DNA of 35,117 nucleotides from Candidatus Shapirobacteria bacterium (GCA_026395315.1 JAPLYY010000024.1:1-35117), one strand, 5' to 3'. Positions 16,374 through 25,323 are shown, counted from the first letter of the stretch. Made by a program: numbers and translations. The notes: generated by a model from the sequence alone, not told the origin.

Positions 16374-16406
16374 AGACAAACCCTGCCCTCAAAGCGGGGT
16401 TTGTCT
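16374..16406 (+). promoter_or_regulatory. 13-bp hairpin ending at the RT start codon
   Basis: AGACAAACCCTGC pairs with GCGGGGTTTGTCT (one G-T pair) around a 7-base loop. The foot of the stem is directly followed by ATG 16407. In RNA this would bury the ribosome-binding region of the RT, or form a structured spacer between TR and RT that the DGR uses in cDNA synthesis. Both are inferences. Confidence 0.6.
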
Positions 16407-17492
16407 ATGTTTGAACAAATTTATGATTTGGAGAGTTTGTGTGCCGCCTTCAAACGGGCACAGTTGGATAATCGCTATAAGCGAAAAATCTGTGCCTTTT
16501 GTTTTTCCCTTGAAGAGAATTTATTGCGTTTGAACTGGGAATTGCAACGAGGTTCATATGTGCCAAGCCCTTATACCTATTTTATGCTCCACGACCCAAA
16601 AATCCGAGCCATTGCGGCACCGGATTTTCGTGACCGGGTGGTACAACACGCCCTGGTCGACTGTATCCAGCCGATTTTAGAAAAACAATTCATTTATGAC
16701 TCCTTCGCTTGTAGAGAAGAGAAAGGAACACATTTTGCCGCCCGAAGAGTAAAACGATTTCTTATGGCAGCAAGATCTTTATACGGAAGTCAAACACCAA
16801 TTTATGTGCTTCAGTGTGATATCAGGAAATTTTTTCAGAGCGTTTCTTGGGATATTCTTCTTGGTATTGTTCAAAATACCATCACCTGTCCGAAAACATT
16901 TGCTCTGATTAGAACAATTGTGACTACTCATTACAACGCGTTACCGCCGACAAAGACTGACTCTTGCCAAATGTCTCTCTTTTCGAAAAGTTCAGTCGGA
17001 ATAGATGCGAGTATTTCCGTGGCAACGCGGACAGGATTACCAATAGGAAACCTCACCAGTCAACTGCTTGCTAATGTTTACCTCAATGAACTGGATCACT
17101 TTATCAAAGACAGATTAAGATTACGTTGGTACGCCCGGTATATGGACGACTTCTTGGTAATACATCCCGATCGCGTTTACTTAAAGCAACTCTGTGATCA
17201 AATAAACATATTTCTTAAAGACACATTACATCTTTCCTTACATCCGAAAAAATTAACTATCAAAAACGTCTCAGACGGAGTTCCCTTTGTCGGATATCGG
17301 ATTTTTTATGACCATGTACTGATTCGTGGAAATACGCTTCGTCGAATTGAAAAAAACTACCGCTCAAAAACAAAACAACTGAAAAACGGGCGTTTCACTG
17401 AAGAAAAACTGGATCAAACTAAGGCGTCTATTACCGGTCATCTTAAGCACGCTAACAGTTACGGATTAACTAAGAAGATATTTTCAAAATAA
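16407..17492 (+). CDS. DGR2 reverse transcriptase
   Basis: 361 residues from ATG 16407; ATG 16347 adds 20 residues that do not resemble the family and cover the hairpin, so I prefer the shorter form. Motif A is CDIRKFFQSVSWD, the DGR-typical motif is GLPIGNLTSQLLANVYLNEL, and the catalytic box is RYMDDFL, followed by LHPKKLTIK. There is an insertion of about 20 residues before the LPIGN motif (TDSCQMSLFSKSS region), absent from the DGR1 enzyme. It shares the overall layout of the other RT but is clearly divergent from it, so the two DGRs are not a recent duplication. Confidence 0.95.
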   Translation: MFEQIYDLESLCAAFKRAQLDNRYKRKICAFCFSLEENLLRLNWELQRGSYVPSPYTYFMLHDPKIRAIAAPDFRDRVVQHALVDCIQPILEKQFIYDSFACREEKGTHFAARRVKRFLMAARSLYGSQTPIYVLQCDIRKFFQSVSWDILLGIVQNTITCPKTFALIRTIVTTHYNALPPTKTDSCQMSLFSKSSVGIDASISVATRTGLPIGNLTSQLLANVYLNELDHFIKDRLRLRWYARYMDDFLVIHPDRVYLKQLCDQINIFLKDTLHLSLHPKKLTIKNVSDGVPFVGYRIFYDHVLIRGNTLRRIEKNYRSKTKQLKNGRFTEEKLDQTKASITGHLKHANSYGLTKKIFSK

Positions 17493-17594
17493 ATGTATAC
17501 GGATATCTTGTGTTGTGCGTCTTCATACACTATTATGATATATAGATGAACTGGGTATCGGCCTAGTTTGTTTGCATAGAAAAAAGGATTGATT

Positions 17595-17717
17595 ATGATT
17601 ATGGTAACAGAGCCTAAAATATCCACTAAGATAGCAATCTTTAAAGGTAAGAAGGTTCGAAAAGTTATCTTCCAAAATCGAATAGATTCAAATAGTTTTT
17701 CTCTTACCCCAAATTAA
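17595..17717 (+). CDS. short BRO-N-like leader peptide or gene fragment
   Basis: 40 residues starting MIMVTEPKISTKIAIFKGKK. The run KIAIFKGKKVRKVIFQN resembles the first strand of BRO-N/antirepressor domains of phages and mobile elements, after which the resemblance stops. AAAAAGGAT upstream is a good ribosome-binding site. The stop is one base before the ATG of the large surface protein, so it could also act as a coupled leader. It is probably a truncated remnant. Confidence 0.4.
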   Translation: MIMVTEPKISTKIAIFKGKKVRKVIFQNRIDSNSFSLTPN

Positions 17718-17718
17718 C

Positions 17719-18693
17719 ATGAAACCATTATTAAAAAACCTAAAAGCATACCTGTTTGTCCCACGCTGGCACTTGTCACGGTTTCAGTTTAATCTCTTTT
17801 CGATTTTATTTTTGTCTATTGGCCTTATTGGCGGAACGTATTTGACGCTTCTTAAAGTTTTTCCTAACGTTTTTGCCATAAACGACACAACTCAAATCTG
17901 GACGTTTGACGCCGGACATGCAACTGATTACACCACCGCTTCTACCATCATGACGGTTGATGCCAATGGCGCCCATCCGACAGGCGGCGTAGATGGAGCC
18001 AATGAAATCACTAACTCAAGCTTTACGGCAAATAATAACTCCTGGACACTGACGGCCCTGCAAAGCGCTACTAATACTCCGGCTGGCTGGGTAGTTGTTC
18101 CGGGAAACAGTAATTTTGTAGCGACCGGCTCGGCGTTTTTGGCCATGAAATATGAAGCAAAATGCGCCAATTCCGCAACCCCCACAGTTGGACTGACCAG
18201 TCCGGCGGATACAAGCTACGAGGTTTACCGTGATGACGGAACGGCAACGGCGGCCAATAACTGTACAGCGGCCAACGGCAGGGTGGTAACTTCGCTTGCC
18301 TCGGGATATCCAATTACTTATCTTTACCAAACAGAGGCGGCCACTCGCTGCGCAACAGTAACTGTGGGTGGCGCCGCTGCCCACTTAATCACCAATGACG
18401 AATGGATGACAATTGCCAATGACGCGGAACAACAGGCTGGTAACTGGACAGGGGCGGCGGTGGGTTCCGGCTATTTATTTGCCGGCCACAATGATAACAC
18501 TCCGGCTAAGGCCAGGGTTGCCTCAACCACCGATACCGGAAATTACCGCTGCGCCTATACCGATGCCAGTCCGGGCACGGAAGCTCCGAGTGCCTGCCCA
18601 ACCAAGACTGCCCTTGGTGAATCAGGGCTTGTAGGAAACCAGGTTCGTGTTTTGACATTATCAAACGGCCAACCTATTTGGGATATTGTCTGA
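17719..18693 (+). CDS. large surface protein, N-terminal segment (ends at an in-frame TGA)
   Basis: 324 residues, the first part of one continuous frame that runs to 22560. Residues 1-20 are basic, followed by a membrane or signal-anchor helix (LFSILFLSIGLIGGTYLTLL), so the rest is extracytoplasmic. The region from about 215 (ITNDEWMTIANDAEQQAGNW, FAGHNDN) is the start of a formylglycine-generating-enzyme/C-type-lectin fold, the scaffold of many DGR targets. The frame breaks at TGA 18691-18693, exactly where relatives have the Gly of the GNVWEW motif (WDIV-stop-NVWEW), consistent with GGA to TGA. It is either a pseudogene or a gene needing readthrough. This stretch is visibly more GC-rich than the chromosomal genes at the right end. 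Confidence 0.75.
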   Translation: MKPLLKNLKAYLFVPRWHLSRFQFNLFSILFLSIGLIGGTYLTLLKVFPNVFAINDTTQIWTFDAGHATDYTTASTIMTVDANGAHPTGGVDGANEITNSSFTANNNSWTLTALQSATNTPAGWVVVPGNSNFVATGSAFLAMKYEAKCANSATPTVGLTSPADTSYEVYRDDGTATAANNCTAANGRVVTSLASGYPITYLYQTEAATRCATVTVGGAAAHLITNDEWMTIANDAEQQAGNWTGAAVGSGYLFAGHNDNTPAKARVASTTDTGNYRCAYTDASPGTEAPSACPTKTALGESGLVGNQVRVLTLSNGQPIWDIV

Positions 18694-18804
18694 AACGTCT
18701 GGGAATGGACAAATAATACGGTTCCGGCTAATCTGCAACCAACATCTTGGAACGGAACGACAGATGCGACAACCGGAGATTGGTCCGATTATGCAAGCGG
18801 ATCA

Positions 18805-21384
18805 TTGCCGAGATATCTCCATAGCTACGTAAGCGGTTCACCGGTAACAAAACTAAAATCAGAACCAACAAGTTCTTCTTACACCCACAATGCTACATAC
18901 GGTATCGGAAGAATATGGAATTATTCTCTGTCAAGCAGTTCAACGGCTTACGGCTTTCTCCGCGGTGGCGATTGGAATAATATTGGCAACGCCGGAGCGT
19001 TCACATTGTATCTGAACATTACGCCTGTCTACCGGAACTACAACCTTGGCTTTCGCTGCGCCAGTGATCCCGTAGCCCTCTCCCAATCTCAGTCCTCTAG
19101 CATAGGCCGCGGAGCGGCCGGCGGCGAAGTTTTGGTGGTCCCTGCGGTAGCCGACGCCAAATTTACCCAGAGCATAAATCTGGGTGAAGTTGCCAGTTAT
19201 GATTTTTCCGCTTATGTCTACGACACCACAAGTAGTGGCGGGGCGGTGAGTGAAACGGTGGCCCAGTTGTATTTCAATGGCGCGGTGGTTAACCCAACCA
19301 CTTATACAGCGGTAACAGGAGAAACCGGGTGGTATAAGCTGACCGGAACCGTTACTAGCACCAACAGTGCTGTTGAATACGGATTATTTGTCAAAGCCGG
19401 AAAAACCGTTCGTGTCGATGACTTTACTTTATCCAAATCCGGAACTGCTTACAGTGTTTTCACCAAAAACGGTTATTTCAAAAACGACGTTTCCTCATGG
19501 GATTCGTTTTCAGCCAGTGTTACGAATAACGGCACTAACGGCTCGGTTGTCTACCAACTCTGCACTGATGACTTGGGGGATGCTGCCGCCGTTGGACAAG
19601 GAACTGCCTGCCAAGCCCAAAACAAATGGAAATGGTGGAACGGGAGCGCTTGGGTGTATGCCACCAACAGTACCACAGAGGTAAACACTGCCGCCCAATT
19701 AACACAAGCAGTGATGCAACACGCCTCGTTGGGAACATCTTCTAAAAAAATCAGTGTTAAGGCAATTTTGAGCTTCGGCGGAGTAGATTACCCCAAAATC
19801 GCGACCATTACCCTGGGACTGACCACAGACACGACGCCCCCAACCAATGCCACAGGACTGTACATGAATAACGAAAACGGCGTTACTTGTACCGATACTG
19901 ATAACTGCTGGACAAAATTGACCGGACCAACATTCTCCTGGACTGCCGGAAGCGACACTCAGTCACCCACTGTCCGATACTGTGTCTATTTGGGTACAGA
20001 CGCGGCTGGGGAGCCGGCAACGGACAAAGGAAAGCTGGGAACTTCTCCGGTAACCGTTCCTGTCGGCTGGACCTGCCAATTTTTGATTTCTGCCACCTCT
20101 TTGGATCTCTCAACTGCCGGATATTTGGCAACTGCACTGTCAAATGCTGACGTATTTACCACTACTGCAAATACTTACTATTTGAAAATAAAGGCTGTTG
20201 ATAACGGCGGAAATACGTCAACAACCAGTCTTTCTATGAAATTTAGGTATGACGGAACCGCACCAACTAATGTAACCTCGATTAATCCGGCGTCGGGAAA
20301 TTTTTCTAATGTCAGCGATATGAATTTTTCCTGGCCGGTTTCTCCCGCGATAGCAGCTTCCATTGATAACGAAAGCCAGGTATTAGGCTGGCAGTATCAG
20401 ATAAACCCAAGTGTGGATACCAACGGCGTTACAACGAGCGCCTGGAAAGGGACAACCCACTCAACAAACTTTAATCTTGACTATATTCCGGCAACAGCTT
20501 CTGCATATACATTTGTAACTTCCCGCGATAGCGATGGAAGCTCGGTGGGAGTGGGAAAGGTTAGTTCGGGCACTAACCAGATTTATTTCAGAACGGTTGA
20601 TAATGTGGGTAATTTTTCCTCAAACGCCACCATCAGAACCGGCTCTATTTCTTTCGGTGGAATTGCGCCGTCATTTATTCAAACAGACTCAGTGACTATT
20701 ACTCCCGATTCGGCAACAACAAACTCTTACGCCCTTTCCTGGCCCGCGGCAACAGCGACCACAAATAAAACGGTGACTCACTACTATTACATGATTAATG
20801 CGTCCCCGCCGACAACCTTAGCTACTTTGCAAGGAAACGCCTCGACTTATATCGATAACGGCACAGCCACAACCGTGGCCGTTCGCGCCCTGCCAAATGT
20901 TAATAAAGGCACAAACACGGTGCGGGTGGTGGCAATAGATAGCGCCACCGTTCCCAATTATTCATCCAGTAATGTTATCAGCGGAACTTTTGTACTGGAT
21001 TCGGATATCCCGGACAATGTCGGTAACCTGGTTGCCTCAGATTCCTCAATTAAATCTCAATCACAATGGAATGTTACCTTAACCTGGACGGCACCGGTCT
21101 ATCAGGGAGCGGGAAATCTTACCTATATTGTCAAACGCTCAACCGATAATGTTACCTTTACCCAAGTTGGAACCAGTACCGGCCTTTCCTATGTAGATAA
21201 CGCCCCTGCCTCTGCCTTGTACTACTACGAGGTTATAACCAAAGACAACACCGCTGACGGCTATTCAAGTGGCACCAACGCGGTTTCCATTACCCCAACG
21301 GGTAAATGGACAACCGCCCCAACCCTTGACTCAGGCCCCGATGAAGGATCAATCACCACTATAAAAGCCACAATTTCGTGGTAG
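18805..21384 (+). CDS. large surface protein, middle segment with VR-like C-type-lectin region and Ig/FN3-like domains
   Basis: Same frame as the N-terminal segment; the open frame resumes directly after TGA 18691-18693, and the TTG at 18805 is only a nominal start. It first completes the lectin-like fold: AYGFLRGGDWNN, then LGFRCASDP, containing the VR-like segment. After that come several beta-rich repeats of the Ig/fibronectin-III type (for example SYDFSAYVYDTTSSGG, YYLKIKAVDNGGNTSTTS, IYFRTVDNVGNFS and YYYEVITKDNTADGYS), typical of stalk regions of adhesins. The segment ends at an in-frame TAG (21382-21384, ATISW-stop-TSSTSDSKV). Whether any of it is translated depends on readthrough or reinitiation. 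Confidence 0.72.
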   Translation: MPRYLHSYVSGSPVTKLKSEPTSSSYTHNATYGIGRIWNYSLSSSSTAYGFLRGGDWNNIGNAGAFTLYLNITPVYRNYNLGFRCASDPVALSQSQSSSIGRGAAGGEVLVVPAVADAKFTQSINLGEVASYDFSAYVYDTTSSGGAVSETVAQLYFNGAVVNPTTYTAVTGETGWYKLTGTVTSTNSAVEYGLFVKAGKTVRVDDFTLSKSGTAYSVFTKNGYFKNDVSSWDSFSASVTNNGTNGSVVYQLCTDDLGDAAAVGQGTACQAQNKWKWWNGSAWVYATNSTTEVNTAAQLTQAVMQHASLGTSSKKISVKAILSFGGVDYPKIATITLGLTTDTTPPTNATGLYMNNENGVTCTDTDNCWTKLTGPTFSWTAGSDTQSPTVRYCVYLGTDAAGEPATDKGKLGTSPVTVPVGWTCQFLISATSLDLSTAGYLATALSNADVFTTTANTYYLKIKAVDNGGNTSTTSLSMKFRYDGTAPTNVTSINPASGNFSNVSDMNFSWPVSPAIAASIDNESQVLGWQYQINPSVDTNGVTTSAWKGTTHSTNFNLDYIPATASAYTFVTSRDSDGSSVGVGKVSSGTNQIYFRTVDNVGNFSSNATIRTGSISFGGIAPSFIQTDSVTITPDSATTNSYALSWPAATATTNKTVTHYYYMINASPPTTLATLQGNASTYIDNGTATTVAVRALPNVNKGTNTVRVVAIDSATVPNYSSSNVISGTFVLDSDIPDNVGNLVASDSSIKSQSQWNVTLTWTAPVYQGAGNLTYIVKRSTDNVTFTQVGTSTGLSYVDNAPASALYYYEVITKDNTADGYSSGTNAVSITPTGKWTTAPTLDSGPDEGSITTIKATISW
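18955..19068 (+). repeat. VR-like segment of the surface protein (VR2)
   Basis: 38 codons encoding FLRGGDWNNIGNAGAFTLYL and on to the Cys-Ala-Ser end, aligning without gaps to TR2. 84 of 114 positions are identical. Of 30 differences only 8 lie on template adenines. Codons where a lectin template normally has AAC/AAT are GAT, ATT, GGC, TAT, GTC, TAC and CTT here, as if diversified from a related template that is no longer the local one. Confidence 0.6.
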
Positions 21385-21483
21385 ACTTCAAGTACCAGCG
21401 ATTCCAAAGTACAATATGGAACAACGAGTGGCAGTTACAGCGCCGACGAAGTATCCAATTCATCTCAGGTAAGTAGCCACACA

Positions 21484-22560
21484 GTGAATCTAACCAACCT
21501 TAAAGCCGGAACGACATACTATTACAAGGTGAAATGGACGGATGAAGACGGCAACACCGGAACCTCTGACGAGAACAGTTTTACCACCGCTTCGGCACCC
21601 ACCATTAAGGATGTGACTGCCGGAAGTATCGGTTTATCCTCGACAATTATTCAATATACCGCTAAAGACGCCTCAAAGGTGAAAATTTACTACGGTAAAA
21701 CCACATCTTTTGGCGGCCTTAAAGAAGTTTCTACCTCTACATCGGAAACAACCTATACCACTCAGCTATCTGACTTAGATGACGGCACTAAATATTACTA
21801 CAAAATTAACTCTTTTGATTCAGAAGGAGCCGAATACGAGGGAACAATTCTTGATTTTACGACTCTCCCGAGGCCAAAAATCTCCGGCGTACGCCTAGAA
21901 ACGGTGGCTAATACCGCCCAGACAACTATCCGTGTGACATGGACAACTAATACGGAAGTTTCCTCAATCGTGACTTATTACCCGGAGGGTAATTCTGCCG
22001 CTGTCCGCGATGAAGTCAAGGTGACCTTGGAAAAGGGCGCGCATTCACTCATGATCCGGGGTTTATCTACCCAAACCAGATATTTGTTGGTTGTCCGAGG
22101 TCGAGACAAGCTAGGCAACGAAGCTATTTCTGATACCCAACGCTTTACAACTGCCACAGATACCCGTCCGCCGACGATCTTAAACCTTAAAGTTATTGGC
22201 GGCACAATTTCGCCAGTTGGATTTGCCGCAGGCGACGTTAAAGCTCAGCTGATTATTACCTGGGATACAGATGAACCGGCTACCGGACAGGTTGAATTCG
22301 GACAAGGTTCTGGCACCACTTATTCCCAAAAATCGCAGTTTGACGGCAACATGGCCAGTAACCACACCGTTATTTTATCCGGCCTAATACCAAGCCAGGT
22401 ATACCATCTACATGCGCTGTCTCAGGACGCTTCGGGCAATCCCGCAGTCAGCATTGATTTGGTCACTATCGCGCCCAAAGCAACCCGCTCGGCACTTGAT
22501 TTGGTAGTCAAAAATTTATCGGAGGCATTTGGGTTTATCGGTTCCATTCAACTGAAATAA
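21484..22560 (+). CDS. large surface protein, C-terminal fibronectin-III segment
   Basis: 358 residues by the nominal start, in the same frame as the two preceding segments and open from just after TAG 21384. It holds about four fibronectin-III-like repeats, each ending in a Y-x-Y-x-V strand and a TFTT-like edge (TTYYYKVKWTDEDGNTGT; TKYYYKINSFDSEG; TRYLLVVRGRDKLGNEA; VYHLHALSQDASGNPA). No sortase motif or C-terminal membrane anchor is seen. The stop lies 2 bp before the ABC ATPase gene, suggesting one operon. Confidence 0.72.
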   Translation: MNLTNLKAGTTYYYKVKWTDEDGNTGTSDENSFTTASAPTIKDVTAGSIGLSSTIIQYTAKDASKVKIYYGKTTSFGGLKEVSTSTSETTYTTQLSDLDDGTKYYYKINSFDSEGAEYEGTILDFTTLPRPKISGVRLETVANTAQTTIRVTWTTNTEVSSIVTYYPEGNSAAVRDEVKVTLEKGAHSLMIRGLSTQTRYLLVVRGRDKLGNEAISDTQRFTTATDTRPPTILNLKVIGGTISPVGFAAGDVKAQLIITWDTDEPATGQVEFGQGSGTTYSQKSQFDGNMASNHTVILSGLIPSQVYHLHALSQDASGNPAVSIDLVTIAPKATRSALDLVVKNLSEAFGFIGSIQLK

Positions 22561-22562
22561 CT

Positions 22563-23324
22563 ATGATGGAAACAACTAAAACCACGATCATCGAAGTAAA
22601 AAACCTTAATAAAACCTTTGAGGTTAAGTCAACACAAATACCGGTGTTGAAAGATATTAACGTGGAGATTAAAAAGGGCGAGTTTATCATTATTACCGGC
22701 CCGTCCGGCTGTGGCAAATCCACCCTCTTACATATCCTGTTGGGACTTGAACCGCCAAGTTCGGGCTCTGTTGTCTTTTTGGGTAATAATCTTTACGGTG
22801 GCATGACCGAGGATGAACGCACAGAAGTGCGAAAAACCGAAGTCGGCATGGTGTATCAACAACCCAACTGGATTAAGGCTTTAACCGTTTTGGAAAACGT
22901 GATGTTTGCCCTCCGGATTAACGGAGAAACGGATGAAGATGCCCGCAAAAAAGCGATTGAGGTTCTGACTATGGTGGGTATGGATAAATGGCAAGATTAC
23001 ATTCCAACCGAGCTATCAAGCGGGCAACAGCAGAAAGTGGCTTTAGGACGGGCTGTTGTCACCAACCCCCAGATTATTATTGCCGATGAACCGACGGGGA
23101 ACCTCGACTTTAAATCCGGTCAGGAACTGATGGAACTTTTAAAAAAACTGAATAATGAAAACCGAACGATTATCATGGTGACACACGACCTGGAATATCT
23201 GACCTTTGCCACCCGGTCGTTTATTATGTTTGACGGCAAAATTGTCGGATCGGCACATGAGCATGAACTGGCGGGAAAGTTGGGCGGTTTCAAAAAATTA
23301 ATGGCTTCAGTCACCAAACAATGA
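22563..23324 (+). CDS. ABC transporter ATPase, MacB/LolD type
   Basis: 253 residues. Walker A GPSGCGKST at 46-54, Q-loop in VGMVYQQPNWIKALTV, signature LSSGQQQKVALGRAV, Walker B IIIADEPTGNLD and the H-loop MVTHD are all intact. The order and length are those of the MacB/LolD/FtsE group, which power a mechanotransmission cycle with FtsX-like permeases rather than classical transport. The permease gene begins 1 bp after its stop. It starts 2 bp after the surface protein frame, so it may help extrude or release that protein; this is an inference from position. Confidence 0.93.
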   Translation: MMETTKTTIIEVKNLNKTFEVKSTQIPVLKDINVEIKKGEFIIITGPSGCGKSTLLHILLGLEPPSSGSVVFLGNNLYGGMTEDERTEVRKTEVGMVYQQPNWIKALTVLENVMFALRINGETDEDARKKAIEVLTMVGMDKWQDYIPTELSSGQQQKVALGRAVVTNPQIIIADEPTGNLDFKSGQELMELLKKLNNENRTIIMVTHDLEYLTFATRSFIMFDGKIVGSAHEHELAGKLGGFKKLMASVTKQ

Positions 23325-23325
23325 T

Positions 23326-25299
23326 ATGAAAATACTAGTGGTACCAAAAATTAAACAAACATTCAAACAGTCTCTCCGTTCCATTGGCGAGATTGCAAGC
23401 TTCTTGATTCTGGTAGTTCTCTATTCATTTTCCTTATTTGTTATAAAAATAAGTCAGAAATGGAAAAAATTGGGTACGGTGACAACACGGTTTGACCGCT
23501 GGGTTAAAGGACTGGACAAAAAAGACCAGAGCGGCGTCAGCCGTTTGTATCTTATTGAAATTGCCTTCAAAAACATGGCTGCTAAAAAGACCCGAACGAT
23601 TATTACGATCGGCGGCATGGCCATCGGCATTTCCTTTATTGTATTTCTGGTCTCTGTGGGCTACGGCTTACAGCAATTGGTCGTTTCCCGGGTGGCGCGT
23701 TTGGACGAGTTGAAACAAGCAGAGGTTGTCCCGGGACTCTCCAAAGATTTGAGCCTAACCGACGCTACAATCGCAAAATTTAAAGAGATAAATAATGTCA
23801 CTAATGTTTTGCCCCTTATAGCCGTGGTCGGACGCATCTCCTATCAAAACTCGGTGTCGGATTTAGCTGTTTACGGAGCTACCTCCGATTACCTGAAATT
23901 CTCCGCCCTACAACCAGTAAAAGGAACGTTGTTTGAGAGTAACACCATTAGTTTTGACACTTCATCTCTTGGGGCGGTAGCAGGGGCAGAGACGCGTGTC
24001 GGAGAAAAGGGTGAGGAAATCGGCGCTATCTCCTACGCCATAGATACTGATACTTGGCTTAAAGTCCGTGAAGGGCCAAGTACCACAGCCAAAATTATTG
24101 GCTACACCAAACGCACCGAAGGCCACACAAACGGCACGGAAGTTTGGGGCGATACTTATATCACCGATACCAATGCCGGGAAATCCGGAACGAACGGAAA
24201 AGGAGATCCAATGGGCAAGTGGGTAAAAGCAACTTATTTACTTTGGGAAAAGAAGACGTGCACAACAGAAGGAAGCGGCGACTGCGAAAACGGATCGTAT
24301 ATGGTTTTACGGGATAAAGACAATCTTCAATTGCAGCAGGAAGGCTATATGGCAGAAATTTCAATGACTACTACACTTCAGGACCAGGTTACCCAGGTTT
24401 TAGGGGTAACAACAGCAAACACCTCGGGTTCCTTGCCGGTTGTGGAGGTGGCTAGTGAGTCTGCGTCGGCGCAAAATCAGGCAATACAAAAAGTGGAAGT
24501 TAAAAGTACGGAAAAGAAACAAATTGTGGTTAACCGTTCCGTCCTGCAACTTTTAAATATTCCCGAATCAGAGGCGGTCGGGAAAGAACTGAATCTTTCC
24601 ATGGTAGTAGTAGGGGAACTTCTGGATGATTCAAACATGCGTATTGAATCGACACCTTTGGCATATTCCATTGTCGGCGTAATCCCCGATGAAGGCACGC
24701 CGGTTGTCTATGTGCCATTTATTGATGTCCGGTCTTTGGGGGTTAATAAATTTTCTCAGGCCAAAGTTATTGTCAAAGATAAACAGGATTTGGCCAGCGC
24801 TCGCGCCTCAATTGAATCGGCAGGATATGGCACAGTATCGGTTGCCGATACCGTTGCTCAGATTGATACACTATTTGCCAATTTCCGTTTGATTTTATCA
24901 ATTCTCGGGATGGTGGCGTTATCGGTTGCGGCTTTGGGTATGTTTAACACACTTACGGTGTCACTTCTTGAACGTACACGGGAAGTAGGGCTGATGAAAG
25001 CCATGGGTATGAAATCGGATGAAGTTAAATCTCTGTTTTTGACTGAATCAATGATAATGGGACTTTATGGCGGAATTTTAGGACTTATTTTGGGAGTTAT
25101 TGTTGGGAAAATATTAAGTATTGTTTTGTCCGCTCTCTCTTTGATAAAAGGTGTGGGATTTGTTGATATTTCCTACGTGCCACCTGTCTTTGTTCTGGTG
25201 GTTCTTGCGCTTTCCGTACTGGTCGGAATTGCCACCGGCTACTTCCCAGCCAAGCGGGCAACCAGAATTTCCGCCCTCAATGCATTGCGCTACGAATAG
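23326..25299 (+). CDS. MacB/FtsX-like ABC permease with an inserted SH3-like domain
   Basis: 657 residues. Membrane helices lie at about 20-38, 90-115 (TIITIGGMAIGISFIVFLVS), and three at the C-terminus (about 520-550, 575-605, 625-645), the last two followed by FPAKRATRISALNALRYE, the standard FtsX-domain ending. The large extracytoplasmic MacB periplasmic-core region is split at about 240-310 by an SH3-like segment (TWLKVREGPSTTAKIIGYTK, WVKATYLLW). Bacterial SH3 domains usually bind peptidoglycan or cell-surface peptides. The extra N-terminal helix and the insertion make it longer than typical MacB-core permeases. It pairs with the ATPase just upstream. Confidence 0.9.
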   Translation: MKILVVPKIKQTFKQSLRSIGEIASFLILVVLYSFSLFVIKISQKWKKLGTVTTRFDRWVKGLDKKDQSGVSRLYLIEIAFKNMAAKKTRTIITIGGMAIGISFIVFLVSVGYGLQQLVVSRVARLDELKQAEVVPGLSKDLSLTDATIAKFKEINNVTNVLPLIAVVGRISYQNSVSDLAVYGATSDYLKFSALQPVKGTLFESNTISFDTSSLGAVAGAETRVGEKGEEIGAISYAIDTDTWLKVREGPSTTAKIIGYTKRTEGHTNGTEVWGDTYITDTNAGKSGTNGKGDPMGKWVKATYLLWEKKTCTTEGSGDCENGSYMVLRDKDNLQLQQEGYMAEISMTTTLQDQVTQVLGVTTANTSGSLPVVEVASESASAQNQAIQKVEVKSTEKKQIVVNRSVLQLLNIPESEAVGKELNLSMVVVGELLDDSNMRIESTPLAYSIVGVIPDEGTPVVYVPFIDVRSLGVNKFSQAKVIVKDKQDLASARASIESAGYGTVSVADTVAQIDTLFANFRLILSILGMVALSVAALGMFNTLTVSLLERTREVGLMKAMGMKSDEVKSLFLTESMIMGLYGGILGLILGVIVGKILSIVLSALSLIKGVGFVDISYVPPVFVLVVLALSVLVGIATGYFPAKRATRISALNALRYE

Positions 25300-25308
25300 G
25301 TAAACCTC

Positions 25309-25314
25309 TATAAT
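25309..25314 (+). promoter_or_regulatory. -10 box for a leaderless XRE gene
   Basis: TATAAT ends exactly nine bases before ATG 25324 and no Shine-Dalgarno sequence is present, so the transcript should start at or next to the start codon. Confidence 0.5.
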
Positions 25315-25323
25315 ACAGTTTGT

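Noticed and set aside
18691..21384. Recoding of TGA as glycine (as in Gracilibacteria/Absconditabacteria) to explain the stop in the surface protein
   Set aside because: TGA ends several well-formed genes here (transposase, ABC ATPase, PLD-like gene, the 50-residue gene in an ATGA junction), conserved genes such as efp have no internal TGA, and a TAG also interrupts the same frame.
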